This document shows, piece after piece, positions 35,166-45,880 of a stretch of DNA of 64,000 bases. Location of the stretch: NCBI RefSeq assembly GCF_029168945.1, contig NC_083602.1, forward strand, positions 43,647,442-43,711,441, given 5' to 3'. How positions within the stretch are numbered: the stretch's first letter is position 1; the number at the start of each line of letters is the position of its first letter. Position numbers and translations under genes: made by a program. The notes below the pieces were generated by a model. It made no database searches. It was not told the origin of the DNA and was given only the letters and a program-made list of their open reading frames with translations. The DNA comes from Cannabis sativa. Taxonomy: Eukaryota > Streptophyta > Magnoliopsida > Rosales > Cannabaceae.

Positions 35166-36666
35166 TGTTGACCTGGATTTTCGGCAACCAATATAATAAT
35201 AATTAAGAAAGCTATAAGGAATTAATGAGAGAGATTTTTACGTGGTTGGGGCATTAATGAGCCTTAGTACACGAGTCTGTGTATTTATGATAGTATTTAT
35301 TACAGAGAATGTTCTTGGTGGATTTTTCCTCTTCTAGTTCTTATGAAACCCAGAATTCTCGACCCCTGCCTTAATGAGTTTGGGGGGTATTTGTGGTGTT
35401 TTTGTGGGGTGATCCCTAGAATTGAGGTACATGTCTTTCTGTAATTCTCAGTAAAGCCACACGTTCCCAATGAATATATCATGGGAAATGCATGGTCTAA
35501 TCATTAGGCTTTGTAGGGGTTTAATGGACATAGTCCTTTATCCTTCTTGACTGATGTGATTCCTCATAAAGTAGCCGTCACAAGGCTCATTAATCATAGC
35601 GTAGTAGCTGCAGAGAGGGGGTTACGCCGCCAGACTTTAAGACATATGGCAGTTTCAATACGCCTTCTCCCATGCGGCATTAAATGCGAGATGACTGTTC
35701 AGATAGGATCTGACACCTCCCGGAGATGCTTTGTTGTAGCTTTGCTCTCCGGGAGTATGTGCGACTCACGTGTCTTCTCTGGGAGGCACGTCTAAGGCTG
35801 ATCCCTGTGGCTAATGGGACTTAGCTGAATTATCTAAACATTAAGCCCTTTCGGTTTATGTGTCATCATCCGGTTGGTCCACGTATTTTGGACAAAATCA
35901 GGGGCAACATTTACCCCCAAGCCTTGTTTGGTGAAAAAGTAAACGAGGCTTGCTTAGATGCCTCCACTTGCCTTATCAGCTTCCTGGCACGTACCTCGGG
36001 CGCGTGGTGACATATTAATGACCATCATTACTGCAGTTATTTGCTTTTTGCAGACAACAATTCATTTTCTGTCCATTTATTGATACGACGCATTAAATGA
36101 GTGTCAGACGGGTACTCAAACGTTTTCTACCCTCTTGATGAGTGTTTAATCCAACTGTTGGATCTGTAGAATTCGAATCGATTGCCATCCTGACCGTACG
36201 ATGGTGGCTGATCACAGTTGTCTCACACCTGTTCTGGCCTATAAAAGCCAGCCTTCTTACTTCATTTGGTTACTTTCAGCATTTCACCAAATTTTCTTAA
36301 GAGTTTTTCCAGAGAGAAAAGAAGCTTTAAACACCATTGATTTCCTGCTCTCATTTCTTCGACGTTGCCAGTCTTCGTTTTACCAGCGATCAACACCAAC
36401 CCCCAGCCTTCAAACTTCATGTAAGTCCTTCGTATACCGTATACTTGCTCACTGTTCGTTTATATAGAACGTTTTTATGATTTCTGGGTTGGATGTTTGA
36501 ACTTCTGGGAATGGTTTTGTTCGAGTTTCTGAATGATGTGCTAAATTCCTCCTTTTTGCTTTTAGATTACTTCTTTTCACTGCGTTTTCGTTGAGGAACC
36601 ATCCTCATCCCACGTAATGACAACTTTAGGGCTTAGAGTACCTTGCCTTTTCGGCATTACCCCTCA
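35166..36666. repeat. Gypsy-type LTR region next to Tat pol
   Basis: It starts TGTTGACCTGG at 35166, and the far border is probably CTCA before a pyrimidine tract at 36667-36696. That tract is the complement of a polypurine tract if the LTR belongs to the minus-strand Tat element at 36702. The region has LTR-type words such as TTTTACGTGGTTGGGGCATT. In the opposite sense it carries a plus-strand promoter-like TATA at 36239 and a GTAAGT donor-like site at 36420. A similar but diverged region lies at 59880-61500. Confidence 0.5.
36236..36250 (+). promoter_or_regulatory. Plus-strand TATA box candidate inside the LTR
   Basis: CCTATAAAAGCC at 36238-36249 is followed by a CT-rich leader (CAAATTTTC, TTTTTCCAGAGAG) and, about 180 bp on, by a GTAAGT splice-donor-like site (36420). 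The equivalent place in the right-hand region has GTATAAATTG at 61184. If real, it directs transcription antisense to the minus-strand pol. Confidence 0.4.
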
Positions 36667-36701
36667 TTTTTTTTTCTCTGTTCCTCTTTTTATTTGTAAT
36701 G

Positions 36702-38159
36702 TCAGTACATTTGGGATTCTCGCACCCGACCCTTTTCAAGGAAAACTTCTTGGGGCTTTCCTATTTGGCAAGTGTCGCCAATAGTGAATTTTCTATTTTT
36801 GACTTTAGAGTTAAAGTACTTAGTCACCTTCTTTTGATAAGCTGCCATTCGTATTTGAGACTCGTCCTGGAGCTCCTCAACTTGATCCAACGCTTCTTGT
36901 AATAAAGCTTGGTTTGTTGCTGGATCATAATTTGTTCTCCTGTGGGACAGGAATAACATTTCCACCGGGACCATTGCTTCACAACCGTACGCCATTGAAA
37001 ATGGCGAGTGGCCGGTCGTAGTTCTTGGGGTCGTCCGGTAGGCCCATAACACTCTTGGAAATTCTTCGGGCCAATTGTTTTTGCAGGCCAACAGCTTTTT
37101 CTTTAGGGTGACCTTTAGGATTTTGTTGACCGCTTCTGCTTGTCCGTTTGTTTGCGGTCTTGCCACCACGAAGAAGCTTTTAATGACTCCGTGTTGGTTG
37201 CAGAAGTCAGTGAACTCTTCGCAATCGAATTGCTTTCCATTGTCAGAGACTATTTTGTGAGGCAAGCCGTATCGAGACACTATGTTTTTAATAACAAAGT
37301 CTAGTGCTTTTTTAGCAGTTATAGTCTTCATTGGCTCAGCCTCCGTCCATTTAGTGAAGTAGTCTACTGCTACTATTGCATACTTTACTCCTCCCTTTCC
37401 TGTTGGTAGGGACCCAATAAGATCTATTCCCCAGACCGCAAAGGGCCAGGGACTAGTCATCAAGGTACTCTTATTGGGAGGAGCTCTCGGTATGTTCGCG
37501 AACCTTTGGCATGAATCACATTTCTGGACGTAGTCTATGCAATCTTTTTTCATTATTGGCCAGAAGTACCCTTGTCTTAGTATTTTCTTTGAGAGACTTG
37601 GTCCTCCTGTATGATCTCCACAGAACCCTTCATGGACCTCTAGCATGATTTGCTTAGCTTCAGCGTCCGATACACACCTTAAATAAGGCATGCTGAGTCT
37701 TCTCCAGTAGAGGATTTTGTCCATCATCACATAACGGTGAGCTTGATATTGAATCCTTCTGGACAGTGCCCTCTCTTGGGGCAACTCACCTTTTGTTATG
37801 TATTCGATGATGGGAACCATCCAGCTGGGCTCTTGCTCAACCGTTGTTATGGCTTCTTTTATTTTGATGCTTGGCTCTGCCAAGCGTTCCACAGGTACCA
37901 CCCCCAGTTTCTCAATTTCGCTGTCTGAAGCTAACTTAGCCAGACAGTCCGCGTGAGCATTCTTTTCCCTAGGGATTCTTTCCACTTTATAGTCCGTGAA
38001 CTCGTGGAGCAGTTCCCGGACTATCGCCACATATGCAACCATTCTTTCTCCGCGCGTCTGATGTTCCCCCGACACCTGGTTTACTACCAGTTGGGAATCG
38101 TTGTAGACTTCTACTCTTTTAGCCCCCACAGTTTTTGCTAATCTTAGCCCTGCTATCAA
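36702..38159 (-). pseudogene. Tat-lineage gypsy RNase H (C-terminal part) and integrase
   Basis: The reverse frame of 485 codons begins in RNase H (VYNDSQLVVNQVSGEHQ, then HADCLAKLA). A zinc-binding HHCC follows (VHEGFCGDHTGG, then CDSCQRF), and then the integrase core. The acidic residues are visible in WGIDLIGSLP, IVSDNGKQFD and NGQAEAVNK. It ends shortly after KVKNRKFTIGDTC, where the usual C-terminal segment is lost by frameshift or deletion. It follows the RT in the order usual for Ty3/gypsy. A frame break separates it from the N-terminal RNase H piece at 38219-38431. Confidence 0.92.
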
Positions 38160-38218
38160 GGCTCGTATTCGGCCTCATTGTTAGAAGCTGAGAAATCAAA
38201 CAGTAGAGCTGCTTGGAG

Positions 38219-38431
38219 TCAAAGTCCGTTCGGGGATATCATCACCACCCCCGCTCCGGATCCATTCTCGTTGGAGGCTCCATCTACAAATATCTTCCAC
38301 GCCGGGACTGATGGTGTGGGCATGTTTGTGGTAGCTTCAGCTTCATTGCACTCCGTGATGAAGTCTGCTAGCGCCTGCCCCTTTATGGAAATGCGTGGAA
38401 TGTAGTGCAGGTCAAATTGGCTTAACACCAT
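38219..38431 (-). pseudogene. N-terminal RNase H piece of the Tat element
   Basis: It encodes KIFVDGASNENGSGAGVVM, the first Asp motif of the Ty3/gypsy RNase H, and sits between the RT frame (38439-40154) and the RNase H/integrase frame (to 38159). Frame breaks on both sides show at least two indels in pol. Confidence 0.9.
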
Positions 38432-38438
38432 TGCTCAT

Positions 38439-40185
38439 TTAAGGAGCCTTCCGGATGCCTCTGGCTTTTGCAGGACTTGCCGGAGCGGATGGTTGGTTAG
38501 TACCTTGATTGGGTGAGCTTGGAAGTAGGGTCTCAACTTTCTCGAGGCCATCATGAGGCAAAAAAACTAGTTTTTCAATCACTAGGTATCGCGTCTCCAC
38601 TGCTATCATGCGCTTGCTGAAATAGTACACGAGATGCTGAGTTTTCTCCTCTTCCTGCACTAAGGCTGCGCTAACCGCGTTCTCGGAGACAGCCAAGTAT
38701 AGGAACAAGTCCTCTCCGAGAACGGGCTTTGATAGGATCGGTGGCTTGGCCATGTGCTCTTTCAGTTTTTTGAATGCCTCCTCGCACTCGTCGGAACATT
38801 CAAATTTTTGACACTTCTTCAAGATGTTGAAGAAGGGAATGCATTTGTCTGTGGACCGGGAGATAAAACGGCTCAGGGCGGCGACCTTTCCGGTTAAGCT
38901 CTGGACATCTTTGTGCTTCTTCGGGGAAGGCATGCTCAGGAGGGCTTGGATTTTTTTCGGATTTGCCTCAATTCCCCTCTGACTGACGATGAAGCCTAGA
39001 AACTTCCTTGACTTAACCCCAAAAGTGCACTTCTTTGGGTTAAGTTTCATCCCGTATCTCCGGACCACTTCGAAGCATTCTTCTAGGTCGTCCGCGTGGC
39101 TAGTGCACACTTTTGACTTGACCAGCATTTCGTCCATGTATACCTCCATATTTTGCCCCACGAGGCCTTTGAACATCCGGTTCACCATCCTTTGATAAGT
39201 TGCACCAGCAGTCTTCAGTCCGAAAGGCATGACTAAGTAGCAGTATACCCCCTTATCGATCCTGAAGCTAGTACACTCTTGATCTGCGACGTGCATTTTA
39301 ATCTGGTTGTAACCAGCGTACGCGTCCATGAAGGACAGTAGTTTGAAGCCGGAGGTGGCGTCCACCATCTGGTCGATCCTTGGCAAAGGGAAATAATCTT
39401 TTGGGCAGGCCTTGTTTAGATCAGTGAAGTCTATACAAACCCGCCATGTTTCGTTGGGCTTTGGCACCAGTACCGGATTGGTAACCCATTCTGGGTAGTC
39501 GACATCTCGCATCATGCCACTCGTTAGAAGTTTTTCCACCTCTTTCTCTAAGGCTTCAGCCTTCACTGAGTCGAGGGGACGTCGCTTCCGCTGAACCGGA
39601 GGCATGTCCGGATTGACATTAAGGACGTGGGTTATGACGTGGGGACTTATGCCGGTTGTTTCTTCTTGACACCACACGAAAACGTCCGTGGTGCCCCTCA
39701 GTGTCTTTATTATTTTTTCTTTTTCCTCAGGTTCTAGGCTCTTTCCTAGCCGGAGGACTTTAATGGAGTCGAGGTCGCACACTGACAGTTTCTCGACATC
39801 CTCCATTGGTTCTACAATTTTCTCAGATCCCACGCGGGGATCCAACTCATCTTCTTCCGCCATTTCTGGCTCAATAATTTTTCGGACCATCAGAACGGGT
39901 AGGTGGGCAGCAACGTTGTAACACTGCTTGGCCTCCCCTTGATTTCCTTTCACGGTTCCTATCCCAGCTTCTTGAGTGGGGAACTTCAGGCACAAGTGTC
40001 GTATTGACGTGACCGCACCAAAATCTACCACGGTCGGCCGACCAAGGATTGCATTATAAGCTGTTCGGCAGTCCACCACCACAAATGTGCAGTATTTGAA
40101 AGTGCTTTGGGGTGTGTCCGGGCACAAGGTGACTGGGAGCCGTACTTTTCCCATTGGGATAAGTGTTGTTCCATTAAATCCTGTG
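38439..40185 (-). pseudogene. Tat-lineage gypsy protease end and reverse transcriptase
   Basis: The reverse frame starts with the C-terminal part of protease (AYNAILGRPTVVDFGAVTS). Linker and RT follow: MPPVQRKRRPL, then WRVCIDFTDLNKACPKDYFP, SFMDAYAGYNQIKM and the catalytic box VYMDEMLVKSK. The box normally reads Y-x-D-D; here the second Asp is Glu, so activity is doubtful. The end of the frame has lost the usual connection to RNase H. The upstream part continues in 49534-50695: the frame is interrupted exactly at the CTGTG target site of the nested chromovirus. Confidence 0.92.
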
Positions 40186-41296
40186 TGTAAAGCCCGCTTA
40201 GTTAATTTGGAAATTAGCAGTTGTTTATGATTAATTATGAAATTATTTATAGCTATTTAAATAATTTATTATACTGTTATGTATGGAATTCATAAATGCA
40301 TGGTTATGTTATTCAGTAGTTTTCATATTTTGCATTTCCGGTGCCCGGTATTTTGGAACTCGGCGTTTGGCTCAGTAGAAATCACAACTTAGCATGTTAT
40401 TAGTTTGGGACAGGTTTTAGACATTGGGAATGTCGGGAATGGCCGGGAATTTAGAATTTCCCAAAAATACCCCTTTAGTATGACTTATGTGATTTTATGG
40501 TGGAGGGGCAAAATGGTCTTTTTGCCCCATTAGTGTTTTGTCTTTTAGTGACTTGTTTATTTGAAAATAAATGTTATTTTATTTAAAACTTGGCTGAAAT
40601 GAATAATGCATGTTAGTTTATTTCATTTTCTCTCTTTATCAAAAAAATCACAAACTTAGAAATAGGAAAAACCTCTCTCTTTTCCTTCTCATTTTCGGCT
40701 GGGTGCATGTGGTTCAAAGGCTGGGTTTTTCATCAAAATTCAAGCTAGATTCATCATAACTTTGGAACTCTTGTTTGTGGTAAGTGTTTCTTAATTTTCC
40801 TCCTTTATTTTCTTGAAGAAAATGGTGAAAAGTTGAGTAAATGCATGCTTTTTGTGGCTGTTGCTATTGCTGTGTTTTGTTGTTGATTTCTGAGGTTTAA
40901 AGCATGTTTAATTGATGTTAATTGAGCTGTTTTGAAGCATGTTAGCTAGGTTGTGTGAAGCTTTGAGTTTTCTATGCAAAGTTATGATTTTTGAATGAAA
41001 TGGTTTAATTTGTTGCTGTGAAGTTGCTGGATGTTCTTAGTTGTTTTCAGAGGGTTAGATATGTTTGTTTATGTGGATTTAAGCTAGTGGAATGCATGAT
41101 TAGGTGGTTTTGCTCAAGTTTGAGTTTAGAACTCAAAGCTTGAGCTCCAATGGTGATTTTTGTTTCTGTGTATTCTGGGTTGTTTTGAGGCCTTAGAAAT
41201 GTTCTAGGGAAGGTATAGAACAGGTCTGGAAAGTTTGAATCAATTTGGGGTTGAGTTGGTTGAGTTATGAAAATTTGAGTGTTGTTGCCTGCGAGG

Positions 41297-41388
41297 AACC
41301 GGAATTCCGGTTGTGCATCCGGAATTCCGGATGAGGGTCCTGAATTTCCCAGAACCGGAATTCCGGTTGGGCAACCGGTCTACCGGTT
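41297..41388. promoter_or_regulatory. Four spaced 16-bp palindromes in the LTR
   Basis: AACCGGAATTCCGGTT (41297), ATCCGGAATTCCGGAT (41317), AACCGGAATTCCGGTT (41353) and AACCGGTCTACCGGTT (41373). Start spacings are 20, 36 and 20 bp. The 3' LTR has the same set at 48367-48458. Symmetric sites at about two helical turns suggest a binding array for dimeric proteins or a cruciform region; the function is not known. Confidence 0.7.
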
Positions 41389-41719
41389 GGGGAATTTTCA
41401 GAACCCGTGTTTTTCCTCGTTTTTATGTTTTAAGGGGTATTGCCATGCTTTTTATCGATAGGGAAACTTTTAGTTCCTAGTTTAAGTCCCCGGGAAGTGA
41501 TTTAGCGTGTCACTTATAGTGTTGTGATTTTTATGGTTTAGGAGCATGTAATCCGCCGCTCGGCTAAAGTTCCAAATACGAGTTGACCGGCACACCTGAA
41601 TTCGGAATCCAGTAAGATTAGTATAACAGTATGCATATGTAGATTACATGTTTAGCGTGCATGTAGGAAGCCTATTAGATTACATTAGTTGTATATTGGC
41701 TTCGAACCATCCAACCCTA

Positions 41720-41970
41720 TCACGTCGGTACAGGCTGGAGTATGACCAGCAGCCGGAGTATGACCGGTTTGACCGATCAGGCTGACACTTGGTTGGTGGT
41801 TCCGTACTATTGACGTATCCCGTCGGTACAGCCGGAGTATGACCAAGAATGAGTATGACCGGTTTGACCGATCAAGAGGATATAGTAACACGTCGGTACG
41901 ACAGCCGGAGTATGACCAAGAAATGGGAGTATGACCGGTTCGACCGATCGGGTTGTTACGTGTCAATAGT
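41720..41970. repeat. LTR subrepeats with GGAGTATGACC units
   Basis: Three units start CGTCGGTAC, at about 41724, 41822 and 41891. Each contains GGAGTATGACC twice or a decayed form of it, and CCGGTT.GACCGATC. Units 2 and 3 are decayed here (for example GACCAAGAATGAGTATG), whereas the three units of the 3' LTR (48790-49022) are nearly identical to one another. Confidence 0.8.
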
Positions 41971-42498
41971 ACCGTCCCTATGAACGTTCGTAACTCGGTA
42001 CCATGTTGGACATGGCGGTAGTGGCTCGGCATCGTGTTGGACACGGCGATGGCGGGACTCAGTATCGTGTTGGACACGGCAGTTAGAATTATGTATGAGT
42101 ATTATTATGCTTTTCTTCCTGAGTCTGTCGACTCACAGTTCTACGTTTATGTGTAGGTAAAGGCAAGGCTAAAGCTGATGGACCGTGAGCGAGCTTGTGA
42201 AGATTGTACATGTCGGGGCGGTTAGGCCTGGAGCGTACGATCATCGGGACAGCGAGGCCGATTTTTGTAATCGGGTCGTTAGACGACTTTTATTTTATGT
42301 AACAGTTAAACAGTTAAATCTTTTTGTAAATGATTTTATAATCGGGATCCCGAGTCTTTTGTAATATTGTTTTATAAGTTTAATTAAAAAGCAAAATTTT
42401 AATTAATCACGTTTTTCCATAAACCTCGTTGATTAGCAACGAGCTGCACAGTACGTTTAAAAATCACGTAATACGCCTATGGTAGTTAGGGTGTTACA

Positions 42499-42515
42499 AT
42501 TTGGTATCGAGCCGC
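42499..42515 (+). other. Primer-binding site of the chromovirus-type element
   Basis: Three bases after the LTR end, TGGTATCGAGCC begins at 42502. It resembles the initiator tRNA-Met site TGGTATCAGAGCC, with a one-base deletion or rearrangement. Confidence 0.8.
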
Positions 42516-42743
42516 TGTGTTGTCTTCCGAAGATCGTCACGACATGTACAATCATCATCAGCAGTTAGCTCGTTTCACGGTTCAGTAAGCCTTTATTGCT
42601 TTAGTAGTTTATTTTATTCAGTTATGAAAAAGAAAAGCCTGTTAGGAAGCATGTAAGTAGCCTGATAGTAGAATAGGCGCATGTTTCGTTTTTAATTTCC
42701 AAATTAAGCGGCATTAGTAAGCTCTCGATGATCGTGACCTGAA

Positions 42744-43640
42744 GTGCCAACTCGGGATTTCGAGGCGGTTCAGACTAGATGGACGCCAGACGAAATATTA
42801 GGAGTCAGGGCATCTCAGTCGGGTCAGATCAAGGTTGAGGAGCTCAGTTCCCCTCAAGTGTTTTGGGCCGAGGTAGAGGTCCCAGGGGCAGGGTTTGCGG
42901 TTGGAGTGATGTTAACTCGCCGCAGGCTGCCCAAGTCAATCAGGAAGCCCAGAATTGGGAAGTTACGGTTTGCGGAAATGCAAGCTTGGATAGAAGAGCA
43001 AGATCTCGAGATTCAGAGGTTGAGACAGCAGGGTGCTCCTGCAGCCCAAAGGTTCGTAGTTCCAGTGGCACCTGCCCCTGCTGCCCAGGCCGAGATAGTG
43101 GTGGCGGCCCATAGATTGGAACCCTTGTACGAACGGTTCCGAAAGCAGGCACCTCCAGTTTTCTTGGGAGGTCCGGACGTGATGAAAGCCTAGCAGTGGC
43201 TGACGGTGATCACCAAGATTCTAAACTTCATGGGTGTCACCGGTAACGACAGAGTGGTGTGTGCCACTTTCTAGTTTCAGGAGTACGCTCTGGTCTGGTG
43301 GGACATGGTGTCTCAGATTCATGATGTCATCGCCATGACATGGGAAAGGTTTTAGGAACTCTTCAGCGCTAAATATTATAACGAGGCGGTCAGACGCGCC
43401 AAGAGGAAAGAGTTCGCCCACCTGACCCAGCGAGAGAATATGAGCATGACGGAATATATTACTCAGTTCAATCGGTTGGTGAGGTTAGCCTCGGGATTTG
43501 TGCCAACCGATTTCAGTAAGAAAGAAAATATCTCGATGGACTTAATGTGAAGATCAAGTATGACCTTATGATCACTACCGACGATAAGACCATCTATGCT
43601 GAGATGGCGGAGAAAGCATGGTGAGCTGAGGGCGCAGTTA
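42744..43640 (+). pseudogene. gag of the chromovirus-type element, broken
   Basis: It starts near ATG 42744 and has a basic segment, then LEPLYERFRKQAPPVFLGGP, typical of gag in this clade. Further parts of the capsid region (EYALVWWDMVS, KRKEFAHLTQRENMSMTEYI) follow in the same frame. That frame is cut by TAG at 43191-43193, 43272-43274 and 43353-43355. A frame change follows near 43530, and a TGA near 43621. After 43640 a gag-end segment in another frame reaches the CCHC area, where only [15 protein letters not shown] sequence remains. No functional capsid protein can be made from this copy. Confidence 0.88.
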
Positions 43641-43837
43641 GATGTATGTGGAATCAGTTAGGACTCCGGAATGTGGCGGGGCTCCTACCCCTCCTGCGTC
43701 AGGTTTCAGCAGGGGAGGTAGTGGTTCGGCCATGGACTGGAGGAGGAATCATCCACTGCATCCGGTGGCTCGAGGCAGAACAAGAGGTTCCGAGGGAACC
43801 AGAATCAAGACGATCGTCAGGGTAGTGTTGAGACCCA

Positions 43838-44680
43838 TTGTTCCTACTGGAGTGCCTCATTAGTGAGAGGCATCCTCCGGGTGAGTGCTTGGGTCAAGGT
43901 TGTTTTTGTGTGGCTGCTAGAATCTCTAGTAAATTGGATAGACCGTATGACAGATATGATTCAGGGTTTGGAACCCTTTTACCTGGCGGAGAATTGGTTA
44001 TCTCCAATAGGTGGATTAGGTCTATGCCGATCAGGATAGATGGTAGAGAGTTAAGTGCTGATCTAATAGAGATGAGTTTAGTCGAATTCGATATTATTTT
44101 AGGAATGGATTTCCTATCTAAATATTCGGCGAGCATCGATTGTAAAAGGAAGATGGTGATCTTCCAACCGAAAAGTGGAGAACCGTTTGTATTTGTTGGT
44201 TCAGTTCAGGGATCTCGGATCCCGGTGATCTCGACTATGTCAGCTAGAGAATTGTTGCACGGCGGTTGCTTAGGGTTTCTGGCCGTGGTGGTGGACACCA
44301 CTCGGCCAGATACCATTCGGCCAGAGGACATTAAAGTAGTTCGGGAATTTTTGGATGTTTTTCCCGAAGAACTTCCAGGGTTACCCCCTCTGCGGGAGAT
44401 TGATTTCGTTATTGACTTGGCACCAGGGGTAGAACCGGTTTCCAAAGCTCCATATAGAATGGCTCCAGCTGAACTTAAGGAATTAAAGATTCAGCTCCAA
44501 GGGTTGCTTGACATAGGGTTCATTCGGCCCAGTGTGTCACCCTGGGGAGCCCCGGTTTTGTTCGTCAAGAAGAAGGATGGATCTATGAGGATGTGCATCG
44601 ACTACAGGGAGTTGAACAAGCTAACGGTGAAGAATAAATATCCATTACCTAGGATCGATGATTTATTCGATCAGCTTTAG
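43838..44680 (+). pseudogene. Protease remnant and first part of RT
   Basis: It begins with the end of the zinc-knuckle region and jumps to [19 protein letters not shown], so the expected D-S-G protease site is missing. Later it has [20 protein letters not shown], the protease C-terminus, then the RT start ([52 protein letters not shown]). The frame ends in TAG at 44678 in front of [13 protein letters not shown] (Gln) is usual at that place in this family, so a C-to-T change is likely. Confidence 0.9.
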
Positions 44681-44728
44681 GGGAAGACGGTCTTTTCTAA
44701 GATTGATCTCCGTTCGGGTTATCATCAG

Positions 44729-45865
44729 TTGAGAATCCGAGAGGAGGACATTCCGAAAACAGCTTTCCGCACTAGGTATGGACATTACGAGTTTCTGGTT
44801 ATGTCATTCGGACTAACCAATGCTCCTGCAGCATTCATGGACCTGATGAATAGAGTATTCAAGGATTTCCTCGATATCTGTGTGATCGTGTTTATCGACG
44901 ACATCCTCGTGTACTCTCAATCAGAAGAGGAGCATGAGTTACATCTTCAGATGGTACTACAACGGCTTCGAGAACATAAGCTTTATGCCAAGTTCAAGAA
45001 ATGTGAGTTCTGGCTATCTCAGGTGTCCTTCCTAGGGCACATCGTGAGCAAGGACGGGATCAAGGTGGATCCCGGGAAGATTGAATCCGTCAGGGATTGG
45101 CCGAGACCGAAGACAGTGACAGAGATCAGAAGCTTCTTGGGTTTAGCTGGGTACTACCGTAGGTTCGTGGAAGGGTTCTCCAAAATTTCAATGCCCCTAA
45201 CCGAGCTTACAAAGAAGAATCAGCGGTTTATCTGGTCAGATAAATGTGAAGCTAGTTTTCAGGAGCTGAAGCAGAGGTTGATTACTGCTCCAGTGCTAGC
45301 TTTGCCTTCAGACAAGGAGAAGTTCGTAGTATATTGTGACGCATCCAAACAGGGTTTGGGATGTGTATTGATGCAAGCCGATCGGGTCATCGCTTATGCC
45401 TCCAGTCAGTTAAAGGATTATGAACAGCGATACCCGACTCATGATCTAGAATTGGCCGCAGTGGTTTTTGCACTGAAGATTTGGCGGCATTACCTTTACG
45501 GGGAGAAGTGTGAGATCTATACCGACCATAAGAGTCTCAAGTATTTCTTTACTCAGAAGGATTTGAACATGAGACAAAGGCGTTGGTTGGAATTAGTGAA
45601 GGTTTACGATTGTGAGATCCTCTATCATCCCGGAAAAGCCAATGTAGTGGCCGATGCCCTGAGCAGAAAGGGTCCCGGGCAAGTAGCTAGTATGGTTCAG
45701 ATCTCACCTCAGCTAGCAGAGGATATGGTTAGATCCAGCATTGAGTTTGTGCTAGGTCAGCTTCACAACTTAACGCTGCAATCTGATCTGTTGGAAAGAA
45801 TAAAAGTCGCGCAGATGACGGATCCAGAGTTAGTAAAGGTCCGAGATGAGGTATTGGCTGGTTAA
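44729..45865 (+). pseudogene. RT core and RNase H of the chromovirus-type element
   Basis: An open frame of 378 codons. [22 protein letters not shown], then [12 protein letters not shown] with both active-site Asp residues intact, then [19 protein letters not shown]. RNase [47 protein letters not shown] and [10 protein letters not shown]. It follows the TAG at 44678 in the same frame and ends at TAA 45863-45865, after which the same frame continues into integrase. Apart from these stops this is the best-preserved section. Confidence 0.95.
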
Positions 45866-45880
45866 GCCAATGCCTTTTCA

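Larger units (their letters stand above)
40186..42498 (+). repeat. 5' LTR of the chromovirus-type element
   Basis: TGTAAAGCCCGC to GGGTGTTACA, 2313 bp. It carries four 16-bp palindromes (41297-41388), a GACC/CCGGAGTATGACC subrepeat block (41720-41970) and three GTGTTGGACA(C/T)GG units (42003-42080). The last 32 bp or so of extra length over the 3' LTR comes from repeat-number differences. A 60-codon ORF (41279-41461) spanning the palindromes is also present in the 3' LTR. Confidence 0.95.

Noticed and set aside
36699..39921. Plus-strand ORFs across the Tat pol region
   Set aside because: Shadows of the minus-strand pol; no motif of their own.
41279..41461. 60-codon ORF present in both LTRs of the chromovirus-type element
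   Set aside because: Identical because the LTRs are recent copies; the residues reflect the CCGGAATTCCGG palindromes.
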